DNA of 64,000 bases from DAIOEK01 sp963721445 (GCA_963721445.1 CAVRIZ010000008.1:248001-312000); one strand, 5' to 3'; shown: positions 33,498-42,811, numbered from the stretch's first letter. Made by a program: numbers and translations. The notes: generated from the letters alone by a model not told the origin.

Positions 33498-35579
33498 ATG
33501 ACTCAACGCCGTCGCCCACCTTGTTCCAATATTTTGATTCCTTTACGCATTGCTATTGTCAGCATCTTCCTTTTTTGCTCCCTATTTTTCCCAAACCCAA
33601 ATTCACAAAACCATACCGTGAACGCAGCAGCTTGCACCCCCGGTGGTGCAATCCGGACGGGCTTTGTCCTCCCGAACACTCTAGGAGCCAATGACGATGG
33701 CTCCGCCCCGCTGTCTGCGCTTGGTTTTGACCTGCGTTATTTTGGACAGACTTTTTCAAGCATCTATATCAACAATAATGGAAATATTACCTTTGATGCG
33801 GCAAGATCTTCATTTACCCCGAGTGGTATGATGGGGACAGCCTACAAGATTCTGGCGCCATTTTTTGCCGATGTGGATACCCGCGGTTCTGGAAGTGGAT
33901 TGGTTCAATACGGTCAGGTGCCAGATATCGATGGGCATAAGGCATTCGTTGTTAACTGGCCAGGTGTAGGATACTACTCCAATGGGGTTAACAAATTAAA
34001 CACATTTCAATTAGTGATCATCCAGAGGGAAGACCTTCTTCCTGCCGGGCAGTGGGATTTTGAATTCAATTATGGTCAGGTCCAATGGGAAACCGGAAGC
34101 GCCAGCAATGGCATCAACGGTTTAGGCGGGATTTCAGCGGCTGTCGGCTATACGGATGGTGTCATTGCGAACCCAGATTATTACGAAGTGTTTGGAACAT
34201 TAATGCCCGGTTCTTTCCTTGATTCCAATACGGATACAGGATTGATCCACAATTCAAGAGAATCCTCCCAATGCGGTAGGTATTCCTTTGCAGTCCGTGG
34301 CCCGGATGGGATCCCGGATGTGGATCCATTACCTGAGATCCAGGTCAATTCAGACTCACCGGACCCATCCGAAGCGGGATTACCCTATTCTGTCATTGTC
34401 CAGGTAAATCCTGAACCGGATGCAGCGATCCCGACCGGAACCGTTATGGTATCCGATGGCAGAGGCAAAACCTGCGAGATCAATCTGGTAGCTGGCATGG
34501 GATCCTGTTCTTTGATCAGCGATACTATCGGCAGCCTTGAACTGATGATCGCTTATAGCGGTGATTCCAATTACTCTCCAAATCGAACGACCGAGCCACA
34601 CGAGGTTGAGCCCGGTCATGGCCCCGTTGTTGTCGCGGGGTCGAATACGTATCCTGCTAATGGAAGCACCATTAATAAATCCATAACACAATTGAAAGTG
34701 GCTTTCAATAAAGAGGTTGAGCACGATGGAAAAAGAGATTCTGCCGATAATCCTGATAACTATATCCTCGTGGAAGCCAATGGGGATGGTTTCCAAACGA
34801 CTGGATGTTTTATGGAGCAGAATATCAGCTCGCCTGGATTGGAACCCATTGATTCCCCAATCCTGATCTCAAGTATTTTTTATGATAATAACGGAGGTGA
34901 TGGACCTTTTGTAGCCACCTTAACCGTCCCACCACTTTCTACCGGCTCCTATCGGTTGATCATATGCGGTACAGCTACCATTAGGGATATGCTGGGTAAT
35001 GCCTTGAATGACGGAGAGACAGATACCATCATTGATTTTTCGATTACCACCCAACTCCCATCTGCCCTGCCGAAAACCGGATTTGCCCCGAATGCGGGGC
35101 AGGTTCTAGGACCACAACCAGTAGATAAACAATATCAGGACCTGCATAACCTGGAAATTTTAATCCCCAGCCTGGATGTGAAAGCACTCATCAGCGGCGT
35201 ACCTGTATCCAAAGATGGTTGGGATGTAACCTGGCTTGGTAAGAATACCGGCTGGCTTACTGGAACCGCCTACCCAACCTGGGAAGGGAACTCGGTCATC
35301 ACCGGGCATGTCTGGACTGCCACCAATACAGAGGGTCCATTTGCGCATCTGAAAGAGCTGGCTTATGGTGATGAAATTAATATCAACGCCTGGGGACAGG
35401 TGTATGTGTACGAAGTGAGAGATAACCTGCTCATCTCTGCAAATGATCTCTCTGCAGTCATGAAGCATAAATCAGATCACTCCTGGCTCACCCTTCTCAC
35501 CTGCGAGGACTACTCCTCTGAGAAAGAGAATTATATGATGCGCAGGATCGTCCGAGCGGTATTGATCGAGACGAAATGA
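33498..35579 (+). CDS. Secreted adhesin-like protein with LPKTG motif and C-terminal sortase domain
   Basis: A 693-residue exported protein. An N-terminal signal segment (ILIPLRIAIVSIFLFCSLFF) is followed by a nidogen-like (NIDO) region with DLRYFGQTFSSIYINNNGNITF and FFADVDTRGSG (about 55-255), one or two Ig-like beta domains (about 280-370 and 380-515), and LPKTGF at about 524. The rest is a sortase domain (about 545-693) with all catalytic residues: His604 in ITGH, Cys669 in LLTCED and an Arg cluster 682-686 in MMRRIVRAV. The H-to-C and C-to-R spacing of 65 and 13 matches known sortases. Substrate-like motif and enzyme are thus in one chain. ATG 33498 has GAGG six bases upstream. Confidence 0.88.
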   Translation: MTQRRRPPCSNILIPLRIAIVSIFLFCSLFFPNPNSQNHTVNAAACTPGGAIRTGFVLPNTLGANDDGSAPLSALGFDLRYFGQTFSSIYINNNGNITFDAARSSFTPSGMMGTAYKILAPFFADVDTRGSGSGLVQYGQVPDIDGHKAFVVNWPGVGYYSNGVNKLNTFQLVIIQREDLLPAGQWDFEFNYGQVQWETGSASNGINGLGGISAAVGYTDGVIANPDYYEVFGTLMPGSFLDSNTDTGLIHNSRESSQCGRYSFAVRGPDGIPDVDPLPEIQVNSDSPDPSEAGLPYSVIVQVNPEPDAAIPTGTVMVSDGRGKTCEINLVAGMGSCSLISDTIGSLELMIAYSGDSNYSPNRTTEPHEVEPGHGPVVVAGSNTYPANGSTINKSITQLKVAFNKEVEHDGKRDSADNPDNYILVEANGDGFQTTGCFMEQNISSPGLEPIDSPILISSIFYDNNGGDGPFVATLTVPPLSTGSYRLIICGTATIRDMLGNALNDGETDTIIDFSITTQLPSALPKTGFAPNAGQVLGPQPVDKQYQDLHNLEILIPSLDVKALISGVPVSKDGWDVTWLGKNTGWLTGTAYPTWEGNSVITGHVWTATNTEGPFAHLKELAYGDEININAWGQVYVYEVRDNLLISANDLSAVMKHKSDHSWLTLLTCEDYSSEKENYMMRRIVRAVLIETK

Positions 35580-35594
35580 TCGGCTCATAAGCTT

Positions 35595-35630
35595 AAAGAT
35601 GCACCCCAACCGGGTGCATCTTTTATTTTT
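35595..35630 (+). terminator. Strong intrinsic terminator after the sortase fusion gene
   Basis: AAAGATGCACCC (35595-35606) and GGGTGCATCTTT (35612-35623) form a 12-bp stem with a five-base loop, followed by a T-rich tract TATTTTT. It lies 16 bases after the stop codon. Confidence 0.92.
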
Positions 35631-35700
35631 CCCCAATCCTCTTCCCAGAATATCGCTCACCTGTTACCATTGTCAGACAACCCCGAACAAACGAGGCATC

Positions 35701-36774
35701 ATGTCTGATCTGAGCATTAAACTCTGGAATCTGGAATTCGCCCACCCGGTCATGCCGGCTGCCGGTCCGCCTGTGATGGATGCCAAATCGCTGGGTGCCT
35801 GCGCCCGTGGAGGCGCGTCTGCCCTGGTGGCTAAGACCATTTCTACGACCGCGGCGATAATTCCCCACCCCAACATGGCGGATTTCAAGACCTATTTCCT
35901 GAATACGGAATTGTGGTCCGAGCTGACCCCTGAACAATGGATCGAACACGAACTGCCGGAAGCCCGTAAGATGGGACTGCCACTGATCGTCAGCCTGGGG
36001 TATACCACCAAAGAGATCGCCGAACTTGCTCCACGGGTTGCTCACCTGGCGGATGCTCTGGAGCTCAGCACCCATTATGTCAGCAACGACCTGACCCCGG
36101 TGCAGAACACGATCCGCGCCGCAAAGGATGGCACGGGTCTGCCGGTGTTGGTGAAGGTCAGCCCATTCCGCGATATCCAACGCTTTGCCGAAGCGGCCCA
36201 GGAAGCTGGCGCGGATGGCATCGTGGCGGTCAATTCATATGGTCCTGCTTTGGGTATCGATATCGAAAGGGGCGGACGGCTATGGATGGGTGGAAAAGGG
36301 TACGGATGGATATCCGGTCCTGCCCTCAAACCGATTGCCCTGCGAGCCGTGTACGATGCCGCCCGGACGGTGGACATTCCCATTATCGGGGTGGGCGGTA
36401 TCAGTCGTGGAACCGATGCGATCGAATTCCTGATGGCGGGCGCAAGCGCCGTCCAGGTTTGCACTGCCGCGATCACCAAAGGTCCTGAGGTGTTCGGCAA
36501 GATCGCCCGCGAGATGGATGCCTGGCTGGATTTACATGGGTATGTCAGCGCTAATGAGATCATTGGACTCTCGCTACGCCAGTCCCCACCCTTGATGGAA
36601 CATCCCCCAGTGGTCGTTGCCGATAAATGCAATGGATGCGCTCTGTGCGCGATCAGTTGTCCCTATGGTGCGTTGTATGTCCAGCAGAAAATGATCCATG
36701 TTCGTAAAGACAATTGCACCCGGTGTGGGCTGTGCATTTCACGCTGCCCGAGCGGAGCATTGCAGGTAAATTGA
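35701..36774 (+). CDS. Dihydroorotate dehydrogenase-like flavoprotein with two [4Fe-4S] clusters
   Basis: A 357-residue protein: a FMN-binding TIM barrel of the dihydroorotate/dihydropyrimidine dehydrogenase family followed by a C-terminal 2x[4Fe-4S] ferredoxin domain with CNGCALCAISCP and CTRCGLCISRCP. This fusion is the layout of PreA-type dihydropyrimidine dehydrogenase subunits. The barrel has PVMPAAGPPVMDAKSLG, VKVSPF, IVAVNSYGPA and IIGVGGISRGTDAIEFLMAGASAVQVCTA. It may reduce or oxidise pyrimidines, or act on another substrate; no PreT or PyrK partner lies next to it. ATG 35701 is chosen as the family-like start; a longer frame from 35599 runs through the upstream terminator. Confidence 0.82.
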   Translation: MSDLSIKLWNLEFAHPVMPAAGPPVMDAKSLGACARGGASALVAKTISTTAAIIPHPNMADFKTYFLNTELWSELTPEQWIEHELPEARKMGLPLIVSLGYTTKEIAELAPRVAHLADALELSTHYVSNDLTPVQNTIRAAKDGTGLPVLVKVSPFRDIQRFAEAAQEAGADGIVAVNSYGPALGIDIERGGRLWMGGKGYGWISGPALKPIALRAVYDAARTVDIPIIGVGGISRGTDAIEFLMAGASAVQVCTAAITKGPEVFGKIAREMDAWLDLHGYVSANEIIGLSLRQSPPLMEHPPVVVADKCNGCALCAISCPYGALYVQQKMIHVRKDNCTRCGLCISRCPSGALQVN

Positions 36775-36787
36775 CACCAACTACTTT

Positions 36788-36814
36788 CCCCCCATTATTC
36801 TAAATAATGGGGGG
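36788..36814. repeat. Perfect 12-bp palindrome of the C/G-run family
   Basis: CCCCCCATTATT (36788-36799) and AATAATGGGGGG (36803-36814) with a three-base loop, then ACTATAGGGGGTCT. It resembles the C/G-run units at 22.7 kb and lies just after the preceding gene, so it could also act in termination. Confidence 0.7.
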
Positions 36815-36886
36815 ACTATAGGGGGTCTGCGGAAAAAGACAGGAATGGGATAAAATTACGGGCATAAACTACGGGGAGGATATGCC

Positions 36887-37246
36887 ATGATCACAACCAC
36901 ACATCAGGTGGGAGACGTTTATTTTCTGGAATACGCGCAGGATGAGAGGTTGAGCTCGGTTCAGGATGCACTGGACCTGGTATCAGTCTGCGGAGAGCAG
37001 GCTACCCACCGGGTTCTACTCCATGCTGACCAACTGGATGAGCGATTTTTCGATTTGAAGTCCGGTCTGGCCGGCGAATTCCTGTTGAAATTTTCCAATT
37101 ATTATCTCAAGGTGGCGTTGGAGATTCCCCGCGAACGCAATTATGGGGAACGATTCGCCGAATTCGCTTCCGAGACGCGTCAGAGTCGCGAGTTTCGCAT
37201 ATTTCACACGCGCGATTCCGCGATCGAATGGCTTGTTATGGAGTAA
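36887..37246 (+). CDS. DUF4180 family protein
   Basis: A 119-residue soluble protein of the DUF4180 family. Typical segments are ALDLVSVCGEQATHRVLLHADQLDERFFDLKSGLAGEFLLKFSNYYLKVALE and a C-terminal RDSAIEWL helix. Family members are found in many bacteria, sometimes near STAS-like regulators; function is not established. The upstream sequence GGGGAGGATATGCC gives a good ribosome site. The next gene starts seven bases after its stop. Confidence 0.78.
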   Translation: MITTTHQVGDVYFLEYAQDERLSSVQDALDLVSVCGEQATHRVLLHADQLDERFFDLKSGLAGEFLLKFSNYYLKVALEIPRERNYGERFAEFASETRQSREFRIFHTRDSAIEWLVME

Positions 37247-37253
37247 GCCCACC

Positions 37254-38475
37254 ATGAACAGGGCTCTGGTTTTACTCTTCTTGATATTCCTTGCAGGGTG
37301 CATCCCGGCGCAGACCCAGCCGACTGTAGCGCAGCCGTCACCCACCGTTACGCAGGACATACCTTTCACACCGGCTGTACCGGTTACTGCGATAGTCAAC
37401 GGGACCATTCTGACTGGAACTGATTCTGAACCAATCCCCGATGGGGTGATCCTCATCCAGGCGTACCAAATTGTCGCCGTGGGAACGGCCAGCACGATTC
37501 AAATTCCAGACGGAGCAGAGAAATTCGATGCGCTGGGCGGAACGGTCTTGCCCGGTTTCATCAATACCCACATTCACAGCGGATATTCGAAAACGATGCT
37601 GCAGCAGTGGTTGCAGGGTGGCGTCACCACCGTTCGCGACGAAGGCACCGGCAGCGGATCATACCTGGATAAGAATCTGGCAGCTGCGCGATTCACTGAA
37701 AACAGATCCGAATTACGCCCGACTCATCTCTGCCGGAGCCATGATGACCGTTCCGGGCGGATACGGCCAGTTACAGGTTTCGTCTGTCGATGAGGCTATT
37801 GAAGCCGTCGATACCGAATTGGATCAAGGTGTCGACCAGATCAAGGTCTCACTGGAGGATGGATACGCCGGGAAACACGACCTACCCAAGCTCACACCTG
37901 CGCAAATGAAAGCCATCGTGGAGACTGCCCATGGGCGCGGCGCGCGCGTGTCCGGTCACATCACCCAGGCGGCTTACATCCCGCTCATGTTGGATGCTGG
38001 TGTGGACGACATCGCCCACAACACATGGGATCCGATCCCGGATGAAACCATTGCACGCATGGTCGACACGGGGGTGTTTTTCATTCCGACCTTTACCGTA
38101 TTTCGCAATTACGACGCGCCGGTGCAGCAATGCGTCTTGAACCTGAAAGCCTACGTTGAAGCGGGCGGTCTGGTGGCGTTGGGAAATGATTACGGCGGAG
38201 GTCCCGGGAAGTTTGAGGTCGGGATACCGATGTACGAAATCGAGATGATGCAAAAAGCCGGGATGTCAGTCATGCAGATCATCCAGGCCGGGACGAGGAA
38301 CGCGGCAGTCGTCATCGGGTTGGAGGAGCAGCTTGGTACCCTCGAGCCTGGCAAAATTGCAGATATCTTGATCGTGGAAGGCGATCCGCTGGCAGACCTG
38401 AGCGCACTCACCCGGATTCAGGCGGTTTTCCACCTGGGAAAGAAAGTAGCATTAAATAAAGGGAGCATTGAGTAA
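37254..38475 (+). CDS. Amidohydrolase-family lipoprotein, frame broken once
   Basis: A metal-dependent amidohydrolase of about 406 residues with an N-terminal lipoprotein signal (RALVLLFLIFLAGC). Frame 1 carries the signal, a Pro/Thr linker, the beta-domain ILTGTDSEPIPDGVILI and the first metal motif PGFINTHIHSG. The second frame continues with DSLKTDPNYARLISAGAMM, a probable carbamylated lysine in VDQIKVSLEDG, histidines in SGHITQA and DIAHNTWD, and the aspartate in ALGNDYGG. One extra base around 37684-37691 explains the break. All metal ligands of an imidazolonepropionase/prolidase-like amidohydrolase are present. The substrate is unknown; export suggests a role outside the cell membrane. 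Confidence 0.83.
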
Positions 38476-38490
38476 ACCCCAAGCCGTAAA

Positions 38491-38527
38491 CTCCCTCCCC
38501 GGGAGCGGGGGGGTTGGGGAGAGGTCG
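38491..38527. repeat. Left inverted repeat flanking DUF559 copy 2
   Basis: CTCCCTCCCCGGGAGCGGGG is followed by GGGTTGGGGAGAGGTCG. The inner 16 bases (38512-38527, GGTTGGGGAGAGGTCG) match the reverse complement of 38922-38937 at 14 of 16 positions, so the DUF559 gene is bounded by terminal inverted repeats. Confidence 0.75.
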
Positions 38528-38552
38528 ATTAACCTATATTCTTCGCAAACCT

Positions 38553-38902
38553 ATGGTCCAATCCAAACGAAAATCTCTACTCCTTCCACTCTCCCGAACA
38601 CTCCGGAAAAATCAAACTCCTGCCGAAGCGAAACTATGGACACATCTCAGGGGTAATCGATTCATTGGGTATAAATTCAAACGCCAGGTAGTGATCGGTC
38701 CATATATCGTCGATTTCTCTTGTTTTGAGAAGAGATTAATTATGAAATCGATGGCGGACAGCACATCGAACAGGAAGACATGGATTTGATCCGAACAGAG
38801 TTCCTGGTTGGGCAAGGTTATCGGGTGATCCGGTTTTGGAACCGGCAAGTCATAGGCGAGATAGAATCTGTCCTGGATGAGATATACGACGCCTTGGAAT
38901 AG
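38553..38902 (+). CDS. DUF559 endonuclease-like protein (copy 2), frame broken once
   Basis: A short DUF559-family protein of about 116 residues. Frame 1 gives LSRTLRKNQTPAEAKLWTHLRGNRFIGYKFKRQVVIGPYIVDFSCFEKRLI; the family core then continues in another frame as EIDGGQHIEQEDMDLIRTEFL, QGYRVIRFWNRQVIGEIESVLDEIYDALE. Restoring one missing base near 38741-38743 gives a continuous LIIEIDGGQH. Unlike the other breaks in the window this is a loss of one base. The gene is enclosed by inverted C/G-run repeats at 38491-38527 and 38922-38959. It is a diverged relative of copy 1 at 22.9 kb. Confidence 0.78.
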
Positions 38903-38921
38903 CTAACATCGAAATAGATTA

Positions 38922-38959
38922 CGACCTCTCCCTCACCCTCCCCTAGCCAGGGGAGGGGA
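38922..38959. repeat. Right inverted repeat flanking DUF559 copy 2
   Basis: CGACCTCTCCCTCACC is followed by CTCCCCTAGCCAGGGGAGGGG, with an internal palindrome CCTCCCCT/AGGGGAGG. It is the inverted partner of 38491-38527 and starts 20 bases after the DUF559 stop codon. Confidence 0.75.
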
Positions 38960-38976
38960 CATCAAGTACAGGTAAG

Positions 38977-39007
38977 AAAAATCCTCTCCAAATTGGAGAG
39001 GATTTTT
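38977..39007. terminator. Bidirectional terminator between DUF559 copy 2 and the helicase
   Basis: AAAAATCCTCTCC (38977-38989) pairs with GGAGAGGATTTTT (38995-39007), 13 bp with a five-base loop. Runs of A and T at both ends make it a good terminator on either strand; it lies 14 bases from the helicase stop. Confidence 0.9.
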
Positions 39008-39020
39008 TATGGTTGGTCAG

Positions 39021-40211
39021 CTAGCGATTGAACGCGCGCCGATAGGATGGGCGTGCCTGTGAAGGCGACCGGGATGGGATGGGTGCGGCGACTTTGTAAT
39101 CAAAGCCTTCCACCATCATGGTTTCCATCTCAGTCGGCATGATCCGTTCGAGGGTGCGAACCATCTGGAAATCATCAGGGGTCACAAAGGTGAACGCGTC
39201 ACCGGTGTGATGGGCTCTGCCTGTCCGGCCGATGCGGTGGATGTAATCATCTGCCGTGCTGGGCATGTCGAAATTGATCACATGTGAGATGCCTTCGACA
39301 TCCAGACCGCGCGCTGCGATGTCGGTTGCGACCATCACACGGAAGTTGCCTGCCTTGAAGCCCTTGATTGCCTGTTTGCGCTGTTCCTGGGAACGGTCGC
39401 TGTGCAGGCTGGTCACTTTCTCGCCGGTTTGCTGAATCTGCCGGGCAAGTTTTTCGGCGCGGTGGCGGGTGCGGGTGAAGATCAACACCGATTGGGTGTC
39501 AGTTGTCTTTAGTAATTCCATGACCAAAGCGGTCTTCAAATGTTGAGGTACCGGTAGTAAGGCATGGGCTACTGTTTCAGCCGGTGCGGTGAGCCCGATG
39601 GAGATCCGGGTTGGGTTATGCAGAGCTTGTCGTGCCAGTTGATCAACGGCATCCGGGAAGGTAGCCGAGAAGAGCATGGTTTGACGGTTTGTGGGGACCA
39701 TGCGGATGATCTTTTTGATCGAGGGCAGAAAACCCATGTCGAACATACGGTCAGCCTCATCGAGGACGAGCACTTCGATGGCCTGGAGATTGATGCGGCG
39801 CTGTTCAACCAGGTCGATTAAACGACCGGGGCAAGCCACGATGATCTCCGCGCCTTCTTGCAGAGCGCGAACCTGAGGTGACTGGCTGACTCCGCCAAAG
39901 ATGGTCACACTTCGGATATGGGTACCTGTCGCCAGGCTGCGGATGTTTTCGTGGATCTGGTCCGCCAATTCGCGGGTCGGGGTGACGATGAGGGCACGAA
40001 CCTGTCTTCCACGTCCCTTTAGTAGACGGTCAAGGATCGGCAGCACAAATGCGGCTGTCTTTCCGGTACCGGTCTGGGCAGTGGCGATGATGTCTTCCCC
40101 GCGTAATACGGCGGGTATGGCTTTTTCCTGGATGGGAGTCGGCACGGTAAAACCAAGTCTGGTGATTCCGCCATTAAGACGTGAATCAAGATTAAATGAT
40201 GAAAAATTCAA
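39021..40211 (-). CDS. rhlE: DEAD-box RNA helicase (RhlE-like)
   Basis: A 396-residue ATP-dependent RNA helicase. All motifs are visible in order: Q motif FTVPTPIQEKAIP, motif I ATAQTGTGKTAAF, Ia PTRELADQI, II DEADRMFDMGF, III SATF, IV SVLIFTRTRHRAEKL, V ATDIAARGLDVEG and VI HRIGRTGRAHHTG. The short C-terminal tail, basic and Pro/Ser-rich, resembles RhlE-type proteins. These helicases act in ribosome assembly and RNA turnover. The gene is monocistronic, with the terminator at 38977-39007 and a 467-base gap upstream. Confidence 0.9.
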   Translation of the reverse strand: MNFSSFNLDSRLNGGITRLGFTVPTPIQEKAIPAVLRGEDIIATAQTGTGKTAAFVLPILDRLLKGRGRQVRALIVTPTRELADQIHENIRSLATGTHIRSVTIFGGVSQSPQVRALQEGAEIIVACPGRLIDLVEQRRINLQAIEVLVLDEADRMFDMGFLPSIKKIIRMVPTNRQTMLFSATFPDAVDQLARQALHNPTRISIGLTAPAETVAHALLPVPQHLKTALVMELLKTTDTQSVLIFTRTRHRAEKLARQIQQTGEKVTSLHSDRSQEQRKQAIKGFKAGNFRVMVATDIAARGLDVEGISHVINFDMPSTADDYIHRIGRTGRAHHTGDAFTFVTPDDFQMVRTLERIMPTEMETMMVEGFDYKVAAPIPSRSPSQARPSYRRAFNR

Positions 40212-40678
40212 TTTTTCCTATTCTTCAGAAGTCAGGAGATGTATCTACGGAGAAGCGGTGCTTGACAGAAGAGAACGGCTGCGACTGCTGAACTAATGTG
40301 TATTGCGTAAACCAAAATTGAACAGTGCAGCGGCTGACATAATATCGGACACAATATATTTGATATGTAGGGCTTTTTGGGGTCTACCTGAAAAATTATT
40401 TGCTGCACAGGGACCATTGTAAATCAAAGCCAAGTTGTATTCTACCACAGAAATGGGCGAGAATCCCGACGAAGACTATACAAATGGAATTGGGTATCAG
40501 GAACCGGAAATCGGATATCAGTTTTAAAGGACTCTCGATCCACTTCGAAAATCCTACTTAATACCTTTATCCCCCCAAATTCTGAAAAGGTTTAAGGGGA
40601 TGGGTGTATGGTGCTGGGAGACGATTTACGATTTAGTAATATGCGATCAAAGCCAGTTTGAAGTGATCAATTTTAGTT
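40212..40678. other. Gap with heptad-like repeats and no gene
   Basis: A 467-base gap upstream of the minus-strand helicase. Around 40493-40525 the sequence reads GGTATCA, GGAACC, GGAAATC, GGATATC, AGTTTT, a short, decayed version of the heptad repeats seen at 19.4 and 47.9 kb. A TATCCCC...GGGGATG pair lies at about 40568-40605. The helicase promoter must be here but I could not place it. No coding frame is convincing. Confidence 0.5.
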
Positions 40679-42811
40679 TTATTCTGCCAACCTCAGTGAG
40701 ATCCTACCGCGCTCAACTTCGACCTTGATGATCTCCACGTCTATGATATCTGCCACCTGCAGGTAGGTTCCTGAAGGCATTTGCGTCCTGTGCAACAAGC
40801 CATCCTGCTTCACACCAATATCCACGAAGGCTCCAAAATCCACCACATTTCGCACCGTTCCCTTGAGCTTCATTCCTTCAGCCAGGTCTTCCATCTTGAG
40901 GACATCACTGCGCAAAATTGGCAGAGGCGCATCCTGGCGCGGATCGCGTCCCGGGCGAACCAACTGCTCGAGTATGTCCATCAATGTCAGCGCGCCGCAG
41001 CCAAGTTCCGTAGCCAGCTTTTCAGGAGTGATTTCGGCGCGGAGTGTCTCCACCGCCTGTTTTCGGACCCGCAAATTTGCTGTTGCAGGCAGGCTGATCC
41101 GCTTAATTAATGCCTCGGCAATCGGATAACTTTCTGGATGGATGGCGGAAGCGTCCAATGGATTGGACCCATCGGTGATACGCAGAAAACCCGCGCACTG
41201 TTCGAACGCCTTGGGGCCTAGACTGGGTACACCTTTAAACTCGTTGCGGTTCGTAAATTTACCCTTTTCATCTCGGAAGGCAACCATTTTTTCTGCCAGT
41301 TTCGGACCGATTCCTGCCACATATGCCAATAACGCAGGGGAAGCGGTATTTACATCCACACCCACGCGGTTGACCACATCCTCCACCACACCGTCCAGGG
41401 AGTTTTTCAAGAGGGTCTGATCCACATCGTGTTGGTACAATCCCACCCCGATGGAACGCGGATCGATCTTGACTAATTCCGCCAGGGGATCCTGCACCCT
41501 TCGGGCAATGGAGGCGGCACCTCGTAACGATACATCCAGATCCGGGAATTCCTGACGGGCTAATGGGCTGGCAGAGTACACACTGGCTCCCGCTTCGTTG
41601 GTGATGATGTATTTCACTTGCGGCAATTCTTTGATCAGTTGGGCTGCCAATTGCTCGGTTTCGCGAGAGGCTGTGCCGTTTCCAATAGAAATAAGGGTTA
41701 CCTGGTGTTTACTAACTATTCCACGCAGGGAATTCAATGCTTCATTCCACTTTTTCTGTGGTTCGTGCGGGTAGATCGTGTCTGTCCCGAGTAGCTTTCC
41801 GGTCGGATCCACCACTGCCACTTTGCAACCGGTCCGAAATCCCGGATCCAAACCGATGACAGTTTGTCCAATCAGTGGTGGCTGGCTGAGTAATCCGCGC
41901 AGGTTATCACTAAAGACGTTGATGGCGTGAATGTGTGCTTTCACAGTCAACTCTCGCCGGACATCCCTTTCGATGGCAGGGAGTAGGAGTCGATCCGCGC
42001 TGTCAGCGATAGCCAGCTCCATCTGTTCGTACCAGGCAGAATTGACGTCCGGTCGAAAGGCGTTGTTTACGGCATAACGCCAGTCACGTTCAGGCACCAC
42101 AATTTTCACCCGCAGCACACCTTCGGTCTCGCCCCGGTCGACAGCCAACACCTGGTGAGGTCGCAGCCGGTCTACCCGATTTGAGTATTCATAATAGATT
42201 TCAAATACCCGCCGTTCATCTTTCGCATCTTCCTGGATTTCCGCTTCCAGATTGGCGAAATTAAGGGCTCTGTCTCTGGTCACGCGCCGCACATCAGCAT
42301 GATCGCTGATGGCTTCGGCTACGATATCTCTTGCCCCGGCAAGTGCATCCTCAACACTCGGCACCAGCTCATTGATGAAACCAGTCGCAGCCTGTTCCGG
42401 TTTGGGTCCTTTGCGAGGCTGCTCCAATATCAGATCTGCCAGAGCCTGTAAGCCTTTTTCCCTTGCAATACTGGCACGGGTACGCCGTTTGGGTTTATAT
42501 GGGGCATACAAATCTTCCAGGGCTGTCAGCGTTTCAGCAGAATTGATCTTCTCTTCCAGATCCGGGGTTAGTTTTCCCTGCTCTGTGATCGATGAAAGAA
42601 CAGCCGAGCGACGGTCATCCAATGTGCGTAATCTCTCGATCTCCGATTGGATCTTCCGGAGCTGGTCTTCATCCAATGTTCCCGTTGCTTCCTTGCGATA
42701 ACGGGCGATAAATGGAATGGTATTCCCCGCGTCCAATAATTCAACAGCGGTATGGATTTGGGAGGGTTTGATATGTAATGATGTAGCGATGATATGTTCA
42801 AAATCAGTCAT
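40679..42811 (-). CDS. tex: Tex-like transcription accessory protein with S1 RNA-binding domain
   Basis: A 710-residue nucleic-acid-binding protein of the Tex family. In order: N-terminal helical domain beginning FEHIIATSLHIKPSQIHTAVELLDAG with PFIARYRKEATG, the YqgF/RuvC-like domain with GLDPGFRTGCKVAVVDPTGKLL, a helix-hairpin-helix region with VNTASPALLAYVAGIGPKLAEKM, and a C-terminal S1 domain (GMKLKGTVRNVVDFGAFVDIGVKQDGLLH). ATG 42811 is used because it gives the family start; the frame continues to 42931 without homology. Tex is thought to act in transcription or RNA surveillance. Confidence 0.93.
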   Translation of the reverse strand: MTDFEHIIATSLHIKPSQIHTAVELLDAGNTIPFIARYRKEATGTLDEDQLRKIQSEIERLRTLDDRRSAVLSSITEQGKLTPDLEEKINSAETLTALEDLYAPYKPKRRTRASIAREKGLQALADLILEQPRKGPKPEQAATGFINELVPSVEDALAGARDIVAEAISDHADVRRVTRDRALNFANLEAEIQEDAKDERRVFEIYYEYSNRVDRLRPHQVLAVDRGETEGVLRVKIVVPERDWRYAVNNAFRPDVNSAWYEQMELAIADSADRLLLPAIERDVRRELTVKAHIHAINVFSDNLRGLLSQPPLIGQTVIGLDPGFRTGCKVAVVDPTGKLLGTDTIYPHEPQKKWNEALNSLRGIVSKHQVTLISIGNGTASRETEQLAAQLIKELPQVKYIITNEAGASVYSASPLARQEFPDLDVSLRGAASIARRVQDPLAELVKIDPRSIGVGLYQHDVDQTLLKNSLDGVVEDVVNRVGVDVNTASPALLAYVAGIGPKLAEKMVAFRDEKGKFTNRNEFKGVPSLGPKAFEQCAGFLRITDGSNPLDASAIHPESYPIAEALIKRISLPATANLRVRKQAVETLRAEITPEKLATELGCGALTLMDILEQLVRPGRDPRQDAPLPILRSDVLKMEDLAEGMKLKGTVRNVVDFGAFVDIGVKQDGLLHRTQMPSGTYLQVADIIDVEIIKVEVERGRISLRLAE

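Noticed and set aside
33499..33694. Alternative short frames at the start of the sortase gene
   Set aside because: They lie within the signal-peptide and NIDO coding region in other frames.
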